Counted from the stretch's first letter, positions 16,097 through 25,221 are shown. The stretch is DNA of 36,077 bases from Colwellia hornerae (GCF_007954355.1 NZ_VOLR01000033.1:1-36077), one strand, 5' to 3'. The notes: generated by a model from the letters alone, not told the origin. Numbers and translations are program-made.

Positions 16097-18130
16097 ATGA
16101 AAAAAATTATACTCAGCCTTGCTGTACTGATTTCATCTCACAGTTTATTTGCACAAACCCTTAAGTTAACGTCACCCGACGGAAAAATAATTCTCAGTGT
16201 TAATGACCAAGGAAAACCTAATTACGAAATGAGCTTTTTAGGTGAAAGCATTATACAACGCTCGCGTTTAGGTTTAGCATTCAAAGATACAATTGCTTTT
16301 AGTGACGGCTTTACTATTTCATCAAGTGAAACCCAATCAGCCAAAGAAGTATGGCAACTACCTTGGGGTGAACGTAAAAATGTCACTGATGAGCACAATG
16401 AATTATTAGTGACTTTTGCAATTAACAACAGAACAGAGACTAAAAAATTTAAAGTACGTTTTCGTTTGTTTAATGACGGGGTTGGTTTTCGTTACGAAGT
16501 ACCAAAGCAACAAGATATTGAGCACGTAGAAATCATTAATGAATTCACTGAATTTGTCATAAATGATGCCGATAAAGCCACCGCATGGTGGATCCCCGCA
16601 CGTGGTTGGAATCGTTATGAATACATATATAACACCACCAAACTAGCCTCGGTTGACCGCGCCCATACACCTTTTACCTTTAAACTAGACTCAGGCACTC
16701 ATTTAAGTATTCATGAAGCGGCGTTAGTTGATTATGCCGCTATGACAATTAATCAAAAACGTCCTGGTGTCTTAAAAGCTAATTTAACCCCTTGGTCAGA
16801 CGGCGTCTTAGTTAAAACAAAAACCCATTTTAAAAGTCCATGGCGTACTATTCAAATCAGTAAAGATGCGGTTGGCTTACTCAATTCTGACCTGATATTA
16901 AATCTTAACGAGCCTAATAAGTTAGGCGATGTTTCTTGGGTTGAACCGGCTAAATATGTTGGGATTTGGTGGGGAATGCACATCAACGCTAATACCTGGG
17001 GTAGCGGCGAAAAACATGGCGCGACCACCAGTGAAACCATGCGTTACATCGACTTTGCCGCAGAGCATGGCTTTGCAGGAGTGTTGGTTGAAGGTTGGAA
17101 TCTAGGTTGGGATGGCGATTGGTTTTTCAACGGTGACGTATTTAATTTCAGTAAGGCTTATGATGATTTTGATATCGCTGCAATCTCGGCTTATGGTGAA
17201 AAAAAAGGGGTACGATTAATTGGCCACCATGAAACCTCAGGGAATGTGACTAATTATCGTAATCAAATGAATGATGCTTATGCTCTTTATGAAAAGCATG
17301 GCGTAAGACAAGTAAAAACAGGTTATGTTGCTGACGGTGGTGATATTAAACGCATTGACGAGCACGGGATAATTAGAAAAGAATGGCATGACGGTCAGTT
17401 CATGGTGAGTGAGTATTTACACAGCATTACAGAAGCAGCGAAACACAAAATTAGTATTAACACCCATGAACCGATTAAAGCTACCGGTTTACGCAGAACT
17501 TACCCTAACTGGATTTCAAGAGAAGGCGCTCGTGGCCAAGAATTTAATGCTTGGGGCACACCGCCAAACCCGCCTGAGCATACCACCATTTTACCCTTTA
17601 CTCGCATGTTAGCTGGACCAATGGATTTTACACCGGGTATCTTCGATATGAGCTTTAATGGCTTGGGTGATAAAAGTAATCGCCCGCAAACCACACTAGC
17701 AAAACAATTAGCACTATACGTGGTGCTCTATAGCCCTATTCAAATGGCAGCAGATTTACCTAAAAACTATCAAGCAAATTTAGCGGCATTTCAATTTATT
17801 AAAGATGTACCAACCGATTGGCATGAGAGTATAGCGATTGCTGGTGAGGTCGGTGAATATGTTGCTTTTGCTCGGCAAGAAAGCGGCGGTGATGATTGGT
17901 TTGTTGGCGCATTAACTGATGAGCAAGCACGCACGTTAACATTGCCGTTAGATTTTCTTGATAAGAATAAGCGCTATCAAGCACAAATTTATCGCGATGG
18001 TAAAAACGCAGAGTGGATTAACAATCCCTATGAAATGATCATTGAAAGCAAGCAAGTCACTGCTAACGACCAATTAGTCTTACCCCTAGCGACAAGTGGC
18101 GGTGCTGCAATTCGTTTTAAAGCATTATAA
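16097..18130 (+). CDS. GH97 alpha-glucosidase, SusB-like
   Basis: A 677-residue glycoside hydrolase family 97 enzyme of full length. A signal peptide (residues 1-19, ending LFA) places it in the periplasm. Family motifs are WWIPARGWNRYEY, GVLVEGWNLGW, HHETSGN near residue 376, GYVADGGD, NTHEP near 455 and SREGARGQEFN near 474. The Glu in HHET and those of the NTHE and REGARGQE motifs match the inverting alpha-glucosidase branch (SusB), as opposed to the retaining branch, which uses an Asp nucleophile. It would release glucose from imported maltodextrins. AGGA lies about 7 bases before the ATG, and a LacI-type operator is 64 bases upstream. A strong hairpin terminator follows. Confidence 0.93.
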   Translation: MKKIILSLAVLISSHSLFAQTLKLTSPDGKIILSVNDQGKPNYEMSFLGESIIQRSRLGLAFKDTIAFSDGFTISSSETQSAKEVWQLPWGERKNVTDEHNELLVTFAINNRTETKKFKVRFRLFNDGVGFRYEVPKQQDIEHVEIINEFTEFVINDADKATAWWIPARGWNRYEYIYNTTKLASVDRAHTPFTFKLDSGTHLSIHEAALVDYAAMTINQKRPGVLKANLTPWSDGVLVKTKTHFKSPWRTIQISKDAVGLLNSDLILNLNEPNKLGDVSWVEPAKYVGIWWGMHINANTWGSGEKHGATTSETMRYIDFAAEHGFAGVLVEGWNLGWDGDWFFNGDVFNFSKAYDDFDIAAISAYGEKKGVRLIGHHETSGNVTNYRNQMNDAYALYEKHGVRQVKTGYVADGGDIKRIDEHGIIRKEWHDGQFMVSEYLHSITEAAKHKISINTHEPIKATGLRRTYPNWISREGARGQEFNAWGTPPNPPEHTTILPFTRMLAGPMDFTPGIFDMSFNGLGDKSNRPQTTLAKQLALYVVLYSPIQMAADLPKNYQANLAAFQFIKDVPTDWHESIAIAGEVGEYVAFARQESGGDDWFVGALTDEQARTLTLPLDFLDKNKRYQAQIYRDGKNAEWINNPYEMIIESKQVTANDQLVLPLATSGGAAIRFKAL

Positions 18131-18159
18131 TTAATTGATATTTATAGCTTAAATAACGT

Positions 18160-18196
18160 AAAGAGTAGCAAAACCCTTACTTGTGCTACTCTTTTT
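18160..18196. terminator. Terminator after the GH97 gene, probably bidirectional
   Basis: AAAGAGTAGC (18160-18169) pairs perfectly with GCTACTCTTT (18185-18194), and the plus strand continues with T residues. It sits between the stop codons of convergent GH97 and DUF1294 genes and touches the latter's stop. Confidence 0.85.
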
Positions 18197-18539
18197 AAAA
18201 CCCCAGATACTGAGAATACCCCAAAGCGATAACATTAATCAAAATAGCGAACCAGAGCACAAAAATAAAAGGCCTTTTTTGGGTTTTATGTCGAAAAGCT
18301 TGCTGAGCTAATAACGCGCCAGGCCATCCACCAAGTAGCGCAAAGACCTGTAGTGTTTTTTCTGAAATGCGCCTTCGCTCTTTTATCGCATTTCTTTTGT
18401 CAATGCCATAGAGTACAAATGTTAGTAAACTTAGGCTCAAGTAACTCACTAGCACCCATAACGCTATTTCTTGCATCATAAAGAGCAGGCCAAGAGCAAT
18501 TAAAAATAAAACAACGACACTTTTTGAAAACATATTCAT
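18195..18539 (-). CDS. DUF1294 membrane protein
   Basis: A small inner-membrane protein of 114 residues from the ATG at 18539 (MNMFSKSVVV). The frame is open to 18578, but that start would place polar residues ahead of the first helix and has no ribosome binding site. Three hydrophobic segments are visible (about 5-20, 24-44, 89-110). The DUF1294 hallmark is in the middle: YGIDKRNAIKERRRISEKTL, then LLGGWPGALLAQ, then RHKTQKRPF. In many bacteria this domain is fused to a cold-shock domain; here it stands alone. Molecular function is unknown. Confidence 0.85.
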   Translation of the reverse strand: MNMFSKSVVVLFLIALGLLFMMQEIALWVLVSYLSLSLLTFVLYGIDKRNAIKERRRISEKTLQVFALLGGWPGALLAQQAFRHKTQKRPFIFVLWFAILINVIALGYSQYLGF

Positions 18540-18639
18540 AGCTCGCACAATACACTCTGTAAGCACAACGTAAGTCATTAGCGGTGATTACCACAATTTA
18601 TTGATAAGACTTCATCGATATACTTATTAAAGATAAAAT

Positions 18640-18673
18640 TAAAAAAGCCAAATATTTAACAATAATCGGCTTT
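18640..18673 (-). terminator. Intrinsic terminator for the small unknown gene at 18723
   Basis: On the minus strand AAAGCC pairs with GGCTTT (plus 18668-18673 and 18644-18649) and a T-rich run follows. It lies about 50 bases beyond the stop codon of the upstream gene. Confidence 0.65.
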
Positions 18674-18722
18674 GATTTACTTTTATACTTGTTAAATATT
18701 AATTGACGATAAGCGCTTAAAA

Positions 18723-18971
18723 TCAACTAGGTGGGCGTTCTTTCTTAAGTTTAATAATCAAGTCGATATGAGGAATAAGTTCCTCTATTTCTCGAATATG
18801 ATCCCGCAAGCTTTGCCATTGCGTTAATTCTAATTTACCCGAGTCTAATATCGCGAGTTTAAGTTCACTAACCAACGAGTTCTCATCGACTTGCTCTATA
18901 AACTCATTAATACGTAATAGGTTGTCTAACTCTGCTTGAGAAATTATTTCTATGTCACTACTTTTTTTCAT
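18723..18971 (-). CDS. Hypothetical protein, 82 aa
   Basis: I do not recognise this protein. The ATG at 18971 (MKKSSDIEIISQ) is chosen because AGAG lies 7 bases upstream. A longer reading to 19013 adds a hydrophobic N-terminus without support. The product is acidic, predicted mostly helical and cytosolic, rich in Leu/Ile heptad-like spacing (ELDNLLRINEFIEQV, HIREIEELIPHIDLIIKL), so coiled-coil pairing is plausible. It has its own terminator and is divergent from the DUF3545 gene. Confidence 0.55.
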   Translation of the reverse strand: MKKSSDIEIISQAELDNLLRINEFIEQVDENSLVSELKLAILDSGKLELTQWQSLRDHIREIEELIPHIDLIIKLKKERPPS

Positions 18972-19142
18972 CACTAACTCTATAAAAGACTCTATAAAAA
19001 TAAGTATAGCCAAGCTTTATTTTTTTGCTCTACATCAATAAAACTATACGTATTTTAATTGTCACAATTTAGTAAGAAAAAAGTCATATTCAACTTGTAA
19101 AGTGCTTCACGTTAACTCAATAAAGCTCAATAAGGAATAATC

Positions 19143-19316
19143 ATGGAACATAATAGTGTTGATGAATATGATGAAATATTTAGCCTTTTCGACGGTTTAC
19201 TCACGGATCAAAAAGAGTCGCGCTCACGCAAAAGAAAGTGGCGCGAAATTGAAACGTATAAAGACAGAAAACGATTACGCCAGGAGCTTCATGATTTACA
19301 AAATTACCCGTCTTAA
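19143..19316 (+). CDS. DUF3545 family small protein, 57 aa
   Basis: A short gene with ATG at 19143 and TAA at 19314-19316, preceded by AAGGA at good spacing. The product starts MEHNSVDEYDEIFSLFDGLL and continues with a very basic helix (SRKRKWREIETYKDRKRL). This acidic-then-basic layout with KRKWREIE is what I recall of the DUF3545 family of gammaproteobacteria. Function is unknown. The charge split suggests a nucleic-acid or protein adaptor. It lies alone between two minus-strand genes. Confidence 0.75.
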   Translation: MEHNSVDEYDEIFSLFDGLLTDQKESRSRKRKWREIETYKDRKRLRQELHDLQNYPS

Positions 19317-19369
19317 TCATTAGCGTTGGAGTAAGTAGACATTACCCTAACGCTAAAGAATTTAGTCAG

Positions 19370-19852
19370 CTATGATTGGGCAAAATCAACTAACGTTTTG
19401 CCTGTCATACGATAACCTACCCATTCATCCTGAGACACAGCGCCTATCGCTTGGTAAAAGTCACGTGAAGGTTTGTTCCAGTCTAAACAGCTCCACTCAA
19501 AACGTGCGCAATCTTTATCAATAGCGGTTTTAGCCATATTTTTTAATAATTTTAAACCCGCTCCTTTTCCTCTATGCTCTGGCGTTACATACAAATCTTC
19601 GAGATATAAACCTGACTTTGCTAACCATGTTGAATAGTTATAAAAGTAAATCGCTGTTCCAATAGCAACACCATCAAGCTCACAAATTAGCCCATGTACT
19701 TGTGTGTTTTCACTAAACATTGTCTCTTTTATCGTTTCAACCGTGGCATACACTTCATCTTCAGCTTTTTCATAAATAGCGAGCTCTTTGATAAACATTA
19801 ACAAAAGCTCGGCATCAGCGATGGTTGCTTCACGTATCATTATTTCAGACAT
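19370..19852 (-). CDS. GNAT family N-acetyltransferase (SSAT-like)
   Basis: A 160-residue single-domain acetyltransferase. The acetyl-CoA-binding segment is DLYVTPEHRGKGAGLKLL near residues 86-103, with the R-G-K-G-A-G loop. The C-terminal W-x-x-L-D-W-N pattern and overall length resemble the spermidine/spermine or thialysine N-acetyltransferase branch, so a small amine is a likely acceptor. The ATG at 19852 has GAGGA 6 bases upstream. Its terminal sequence converges with DUF3545. Acceptor identity is a guess. Confidence 0.85.
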   Translation of the reverse strand: MSEIMIREATIADAELLLMFIKELAIYEKAEDEVYATVETIKETMFSENTQVHGLICELDGVAIGTAIYFYNYSTWLAKSGLYLEDLYVTPEHRGKGAGLKLLKNMAKTAIDKDCARFEWSCLDWNKPSRDFYQAIGAVSQDEWVGYRMTGKTLVDFAQS

Positions 19853-20102
19853 TTTATTTCCTCATTTTCTCAATTAATTTTTTCCATAGCATACCAGTAC
19901 CAAGCTATTTAAACACCTGCTCTGCAATGCCACAAAAAATAAACAACAAGGTTGAACTAATATCAAAAATTAGCTCTAAGTAAGGGATTAAAAGATAATT
20001 AAACGCTTCTGGTACACTTTTTAAAGTTTGTCCCTGTTTAGTAAATCACTTTATCGATACAATATAACAAATGAGTTATCGCCATTACAAAAAGGAAAGT
20101 CT

Positions 20103-21614
20103 GTGTTCAATAAAATAGCTTCACTCGCCTTATTCACCTTTATCACTTTACCGGTATTTTCAGCAGAGGTCAGCTCGACAGCAAAGCAAACAGCCGATTA
20201 CGCCGTGCAAACCTATCAACAAGCTATGGTTGCCAGTTTAGCTGAGTTAGTGAAATACAATACCTTAGCGATTGATGGTGTTTCAGCTAACGACAACCCT
20301 GAACATATAGCTTTTAAAGCAGAGTTAAAAAAACAAGCTGAAGATTTAGGCTTCGATTATACCGACGACGGTTATGTAATTGTTATTGGCTTAGGTAAAA
20401 GCGAAGAGCGTTTAGGAATAATTACCCACGGTGACGTACAACCGGTAAATCCAAAGAAATGGCAAAAATCTCCGTTTGAACTTGATACCACCTCAGAGCC
20501 CGGCAAACTTATCGCTCGTGGTACCGAGGATGACAAAGGGCCAATATCAACTGCCCTCTATGCAATGAAAGCGATTAAAGACAAAAATATAACACTCAAC
20601 AAACGTATTGAACTATATGTTTATATGGCAGAAGAATCAGACTGGGGACCATTAGAAGCCTATATTAAAACCCACACATTGCCACAAACCAATATTACCA
20701 TTGACGCAGAATACCCGGTTGTCACTGCTGAAAAAGGCTACGGGACAATAAAAATAGCCTTTAACAAAAACAACTACAGCGGTTTTGATGCTTACCTCAG
20801 TGAATTTAGTGGTGGTTTTTTTGGTAGTCAAATACCTGAAGATGCTAAAGCGGTGATTGAAAATGCTGACCTTACGTTGCTGCAACAACTGATGGATAAA
20901 GCAAGGACATACCAAGGTATTAGTTTTGATTTAGAGTTAAAAGGAAACACCTTAACGATTACAGCACTAGGAAAATCAGCTCATTCATCTAAGCCACAAG
21001 AAGGCCTAAATGCCATTCCATTTTTAGCGGGTTTATTATCGCAAACTCGCTGGCCTAGCAATGGTGCAGGTACTTTAGTTAACTTTATTAATGACAATAT
21101 TGGTTTAGGTTTGGAAGGAAAAAACTTTGGTAACATAGCCTACAGTGATGACTTTATGGGACCTATGACGGTTTCACCCACGGTTATTAAGCAATTTAAA
21201 AATAATATTGAATTGAATATTAATATTCGTCGTCCGCGTGGTAAGTCAGCGCAACAGCTAACAGAAGAAATTAATCACGTTATTGCGACTTGGAAGCTGA
21301 CAAATATGGCTGACATTACCGAACTAGAACATTATATTGGCGACCCTTTTATTCAAAACGATGCGCCACATATCGACACATTACTGGCGGTATTTTCACA
21401 TTTTACCGGTATAAAGGACGCGAAACCTATTGCTATTGGTGGCGGCACAAATTCACGCCTATTCCCAAATGCAGTAAGCTTTGGGCCATCAATGCCAAAT
21501 GCTAATTATACCGGCCATTCTGAGCATGAATTTATTACCATGAAACAGTTCGTTTTAAATTTAAAAATGTACACCGCCGCTTTAGTTGAATTGGCTGCAG
21601 CCAAAACACAGTAA
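20103..21614 (+). CDS. Secreted M20 family metallopeptidase (PepV-like dipeptidase)
   Basis: A zinc dipeptidase of 503 residues from the GTG at 20103. The frame opens earlier at a TTG (20028), but AAAGGA lies 6 bases before the GTG, and only this start gives an N-terminal signal peptide (VFNKIASLALFTFITLPVFSA). Metal ligands are visible in order: THGDVQPV, GTEDDKGP, YMAEESDWGP with the catalytic Glu, TIDAEYP and TGHSEHEF. The pattern matches PepV/CNDP-like M20 enzymes that cleave dipeptides. The mature protein would be periplasmic. The SDR gene follows by 33 bases, so they could be co-transcribed. Confidence 0.9.
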   Translation: MFNKIASLALFTFITLPVFSAEVSSTAKQTADYAVQTYQQAMVASLAELVKYNTLAIDGVSANDNPEHIAFKAELKKQAEDLGFDYTDDGYVIVIGLGKSEERLGIITHGDVQPVNPKKWQKSPFELDTTSEPGKLIARGTEDDKGPISTALYAMKAIKDKNITLNKRIELYVYMAEESDWGPLEAYIKTHTLPQTNITIDAEYPVVTAEKGYGTIKIAFNKNNYSGFDAYLSEFSGGFFGSQIPEDAKAVIENADLTLLQQLMDKARTYQGISFDLELKGNTLTITALGKSAHSSKPQEGLNAIPFLAGLLSQTRWPSNGAGTLVNFINDNIGLGLEGKNFGNIAYSDDFMGPMTVSPTVIKQFKNNIELNINIRRPRGKSAQQLTEEINHVIATWKLTNMADITELEHYIGDPFIQNDAPHIDTLLAVFSHFTGIKDAKPIAIGGGTNSRLFPNAVSFGPSMPNANYTGHSEHEFITMKQFVLNLKMYTAALVELAAAKTQ

Positions 21615-21647
21615 CGATTAGAGCGCTAACAAGGAACAGGAGAAGTT

Positions 21648-22385
21648 ATGAAAAAAACATGTATTGTTACCGGTGGAAGTTCAGGTATTGGGCTGAGTAT
21701 AGTGCAATTATTTACCAATAAAGGCTATCAGGTTTTTAATTTAGACTTACAGCCAAGTAACCTTGAAATACTGCGCGGTGCTGATATTTCCTGTGACATA
21801 AGTAATGTTGAGCAAGTACAAAATATTATCAGTAATATAGCTAAAACAGCGACTATTGATGTGCTGGTCTCGAATGCCGGCATTCACTTTTCAGGGAATA
21901 TTGAAAACACCTCGGCAGCTGATTTAGATAAAGTCCTTAGTATTAATGTTAAGGGCGCTTATGCCGCGATAAAAGCGGTATTACCCGATATGAAAGCCAA
22001 TAAAAATGGCGCGATTATATTAATGGCATCTGATCAAGCGTTAATTGCTAAGCAAAATTCATTTGCCTATAACATCAGTAAAGTCGCGCTTGCTTCAATC
22101 GCAAAAACCACCGCGCTTGATTACGCGAGCTTTAATATTCGTGCCAATGCGGTATGTCCAGGCACAATTGAGACGCCTTTATATCATCAAGCCATTAATA
22201 ATTATTGTCAACGCTCTGGCGCCAACAAAGCAGAAGTACACGCTGAAGAAGCCGCATTACAGCCACTAGGTCGTTTAGGTCAACCCGAAGAAGTCGCTGA
22301 ATTAGTTTATTTTTTAGCGTCAGATAAAGCCAAGTTTATCACCGGTAGTTTACAAGTGATTGATGGCGGTTATACCGCACAATAA
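21648..22385 (+). CDS. SDR family NAD-dependent oxidoreductase
   Basis: A 245-residue classical short-chain dehydrogenase. The TGxxxGxG cofactor motif is TGGSSGIG (residues 8-15), D33 after beta-2 favours NAD over NADP, NAG is at 76-78, and the catalytic S128, Y141 and K145 are all present. C-terminal FITGSLQVIDGGY is typical. It lies just after the M20 gene and before the lactonase-like amidohydrolase. That position suggests a sugar or sugar-acid dehydrogenase, for example of the fucose/rhamnose type. The substrate cannot be read from the sequence. Confidence 0.9.
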   Translation: MKKTCIVTGGSSGIGLSIVQLFTNKGYQVFNLDLQPSNLEILRGADISCDISNVEQVQNIISNIAKTATIDVLVSNAGIHFSGNIENTSAADLDKVLSINVKGAYAAIKAVLPDMKANKNGAIILMASDQALIAKQNSFAYNISKVALASIAKTTALDYASFNIRANAVCPGTIETPLYHQAINNYCQRSGANKAEVHAEEAALQPLGRLGQPEEVAELVYFLASDKAKFITGSLQVIDGGYTAQ

Positions 22386-22565
22386 TTCACTTGGTTAGGG
22401 ATAACAACAGCGAGTGCTTGTCGATAAGACAAAGAGAAAACCAGTGAATCGATGACAGTTTTTTTATTCCTGACAAAACTAAGTAGCCACTTCCCTGTAA
22501 GTAAATTCACTATGATGGTTTCAGTTATACCTGTCGGTTTCACGGGTTAATGAGTATAAAATAAG

Positions 22566-23432
22566 ATGAAAATAATTGATCCACACCTGCATTTATTTAA
22601 CCTTGAACAAGGCGACTACCAGTGGTTAAAAGCTGATAATCCACCTTATTGGCTGGATAAAAGAACCATTACACAAAGTTTCACAGAAAAAGACTTAGCC
22701 TTATCTACTCCTTTGCAACTTGCCGGTTTTGTACATATCGAAGCCGGGTTTGATAATCAGCAGCCTTGGCGAGAAATTGCTTGGCTAGAAAGTAGCTGTT
22801 CCCTGCCCTTTAAATCTATCGCTAGCGTTAATTTACTTTTACCAACAAACGAGTTTCAACAAACACTAGACAAGCTCAGTAGATTTAAGTCAGTAGTCGG
22901 TGTTCGTGATATTCTTGATGAAAATGCCTGTGCGTATTTATCAAATCCACACGTTAAGAAAAACTTAGCACAACTTGCCGAGCAACAGTTAATTTTTGAA
23001 TGCCAAATGCCGTTAACTGATGTGGTAGCGACTGAGCAATTAATAGCTATTATTAATGAACTGCCGACACTACAATTAGTGATTAATCATGCGGGTTGGC
23101 CACCCGAAGATATTGCTAGTAAACAATGGCAATATTGGCAAAATGCCCTAGAAGCACTTAGTAGCTATGAAAATATTGCCATTAAATGCTCTGGCTTTGA
23201 AATGGTTAATCGCCAATATAGCGCCCAATGGCAACAGCGTGTCCTCAAACATTGTTTAGCCACCTTTGGTTTAAATAAAACCATGCTAGCCAGTAATTTT
23301 CCTTTATGTTTATTTAAAGAGAGTTATCAAAAAAACTGGCTGACCCATTTTGACAACCAACAATTATCAATAAATGAGCTTGAATTATTATCTTATAAAA
23401 ATGCCTTACGCATCTACCGAATATCTAATTAG
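22566..23432 (+). CDS. Amidohydrolase family protein, sugar lactonase-like (COG3618)
   Basis: A 288-residue TIM-barrel hydrolase. The metal motif H-x-H is at residues 7 and 9 (IDPHLHLF), followed by GDYQWLK, GFVHIEAG, VGVRDIL, LVINHAGWPP and the C-terminal LASNFPLCLF. This set matches the L-fucono-1,5-lactonase / L-rhamnonolactonase branch rather than amide hydrolases. It would open an aldonolactone made by a dehydrogenase such as the SDR upstream, 180 bases away on the same strand. The last motif is usually GSDFP with an active-site Asp; here it is ASNFP. This could change activity. Confidence 0.85.
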   Translation: MKIIDPHLHLFNLEQGDYQWLKADNPPYWLDKRTITQSFTEKDLALSTPLQLAGFVHIEAGFDNQQPWREIAWLESSCSLPFKSIASVNLLLPTNEFQQTLDKLSRFKSVVGVRDILDENACAYLSNPHVKKNLAQLAEQQLIFECQMPLTDVVATEQLIAIINELPTLQLVINHAGWPPEDIASKQWQYWQNALEALSSYENIAIKCSGFEMVNRQYSAQWQQRVLKHCLATFGLNKTMLASNFPLCLFKESYQKNWLTHFDNQQLSINELELLSYKNALRIYRISN

Positions 23433-23514
23433 CCTATAAATTAAGAAGAAAAATCTACCCATAACACCTTAGATAAAATACTATTTCATTACTTCGCACT
23501 TTCATGGTGACTTA

Positions 23515-23973
23515 ATGGATAACTTCGACAGAAAAATTCTTAAAATATTACAAAATGACTGTACGCAACCGGTCAGTGAGGTTGCCGCTCAAGTCGGTCT
23601 TTCAACGACCCCATGCTGGCGACGTATTCAAACCATGGAGAAAAATGGTGTTATTAAAGGACGGGTTGCCTTAGCGGATCCGGAAAAGTTAAATGTCGGC
23701 CTAACAGTTTTTGTGATGATTAAAACCAACCAGCATAATCCAGATTGGCTTGATGATTTCAGTATCAATTCAAAAGAGTTTCCAGAAATCATTGAATTTT
23801 ATCGAATGAGTGGCGAAGTAGACTATTTACTACGTGTCGTTGTTTCTGATATGAAAGCCTACGATGCTTTTTATAAAAAACTCATCGGCCAAGCAAGCTT
23901 TGCCGATATTAGTTCCAGTTTTGCCATGGAAGAAATTAAATATACTACCGCACTACCCGTTGATTATATGTAA
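23515..23973 (+). CDS. Lrp/AsnC family transcriptional regulator
   Basis: A 152-residue regulator of standard length. The N-terminal winged helix-turn-helix is DRKILKILQNDC...VSEVAAQVGLSTTPCWRRIQTME, followed by GVIKGRVALADPEKLN. The C-terminal RAM ligand-binding domain contains FYRMSGEVDYLLRVVVSDM, in which the G-x-x-D-Y pattern typical of the family is seen. It is the last plus-strand gene of the cluster and faces the enolase-superfamily gene, with a strong terminator between them. It probably controls one or both neighbouring operons. Lrp proteins usually sense amino acids, which fits the peptidase and exporters nearby at least as well as sugar acids. Confidence 0.92.
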   Translation: MDNFDRKILKILQNDCTQPVSEVAAQVGLSTTPCWRRIQTMEKNGVIKGRVALADPEKLNVGLTVFVMIKTNQHNPDWLDDFSINSKEFPEIIEFYRMSGEVDYLLRVVVSDMKAYDAFYKKLIGQASFADISSSFAMEEIKYTTALPVDYM

Positions 23974-23982
23974 CCTGTGATA

Positions 23983-24015
23983 AATAAGGATGGCGATTAG
24001 CCATCCTTATTTTTT
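23983..24015. terminator. Strong intrinsic terminator between convergent genes
   Basis: A 12-bp perfect stem (23983-23994 with 24000-24011), a 5-base loop and a T run (24010-24015) after the Lrp-family gene. The minus strand is also followed by a T-rich tract, so it likely serves the enolase-superfamily gene too. Confidence 0.92.
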
Positions 24016-24036
24016 ATCTCAAGATATTGAAGCTGA

Positions 24037-25221
24037 TTATTTTAATGAATTAACCGTAACATGTGGTGAGCGTTTCACGATTTCATCATTTAATTCAATG
24101 CCTAAACCTGGTACTTCTGTCACTTGGAAAAAGCCATTTATTGGTTGTGGGTCTTGCAAACACAATTCACGATTCCAATGTTTCGTCGCATAGGTATGAT
24201 GCTCATGGATTAAAAAGTTAGGAATTGCCGTTTCTAAATGTAAAGACGCTGCTGTTGCTACTGGGCCACCACAAACATGGGCTTGGATACGAATATCATA
24301 GACATCAGCATAGTCACAGACTTTTTTAGACTCGGTAAAACCACCACATAAACCTACATCTGGCTGAAGTACATCAATACTTTGATCTTCAAAATACTGG
24401 CGTACATCCCAACGATGATATAAACGTTCGCCGCCAGCAATAGGAACATTAACCCGTTCCGCTACTTTTTTATGCACTTTAGCGTTTAAGTAATTGACCG
24501 GTTCTTCATACATCATACAGCCAACTTCTTCAACAATTTCGCCCATTTGAATCGCAGAAGCTGCGCCCATTAATGAATGAGATTCGAAAATAATATCAAC
24601 ATCTTCACCAACCGCGTCACGAATAGCACGTAATCGGTCACCAAATAAACGCATCTGCGGCTTAGTAAATAATTTAGTGCGATCGAACGATGAAGTGCCA
24701 TCGGCATTATAAACAATAGGGTCCACTTTGACCGCATCATAACCTTCTGCAACCGCTTTTAATGCCGCTTCAGCATATTCTTCTGGTAAAAATAGCTTCT
24801 TAACTTCAACGTCCCAATCAAATTGTAATTGGCTCGCATAGGTACGCAGTTTATCGTTAACTTTACCGCCAAGTAGTTGATAGACAGGCACACCTAATGC
24901 TTTGCCTTTTATATCCCAAAGTGCGGTATCAATAGCACTCATTGCTGAATAAAGTACCGGTCCACCGCCTAGTCCCCAAAAGCTTTCACGCAGCATTCTA
25001 GACCATAACAGTTCGGTTCTAAAAGGGTCAAAACCTATGAGTACCGCTTCGGTAATTTCTTTAATCATCGCTGCGGCAGCGCTGTGTCCCCAATCGTAAG
25101 CAAGGCCTGCTTCACCAACCCCCGAGATACCTTCATCAGTATGAACACGAATAAAAACAGGGTTCCAACCGGCGCGATCTGGACATTCAATATCAAAAAT
25201 TTCTACGTGAGTGACTTTCAT
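24037..25221 (-). CDS. Enolase superfamily (mandelate racemase/GalD-like) sugar acid dehydratase
   Basis: A 394-residue enolase-superfamily protein of the mandelate racemase subgroup. The capping domain (1-125) contains GISGVGEAGLAYDWG and ALWDIKGKALGVPVYQLLGGK. Barrel residues are K165-V-D167 after beta-2, metal ligands E213, E239 and E265 (FESHS, YEEPV, GGERLYHR), D288, and the acid/base H315 (AHVCGGP). The E213-x-H215 pair matches the D-x-H of galactonate and mannonate dehydratases but with Glu in place of Asp. It therefore probably dehydrates an aldonic acid. The exact sugar is uncertain, and it does not match the L-fuconate or 3,6-anhydrogalactonate enzymes closely by eye. It lies 87 bases downstream of the aldolase/adducin gene. 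Confidence 0.85.
   Translation of the reverse strand: MKVTHVEIFDIECPDRAGWNPVFIRVHTDEGISGVGEAGLAYDWGHSAAAAMIKEITEAVLIGFDPFRTELLWSRMLRESFWGLGGGPVLYSAMSAIDTALWDIKGKALGVPVYQLLGGKVNDKLRTYASQLQFDWDVEVKKLFLPEEYAEAALKAVAEGYDAVKVDPIVYNADGTSSFDRTKLFTKPQMRLFGDRLRAIRDAVGEDVDIIFESHSLMGAASAIQMGEIVEEVGCMMYEEPVNYLNAKVHKKVAERVNVPIAGGERLYHRWDVRQYFEDQSIDVLQPDVGLCGGFTESKKVCDYADVYDIRIQAHVCGGPVATAASLHLETAIPNFLIHEHHTYATKHWNRELCLQDPQPINGFFQVTEVPGLGIELNDEIVKRSPHVTVNSLK

Noticed and set aside
19043-19056. Possible sixth maltodextrin operator (core ATACGTATT)
   Set aside because: Only the central nine bases match. The flanks differ from TGM...KCA on both sides and the neighbouring genes are unrelated to sugar use.
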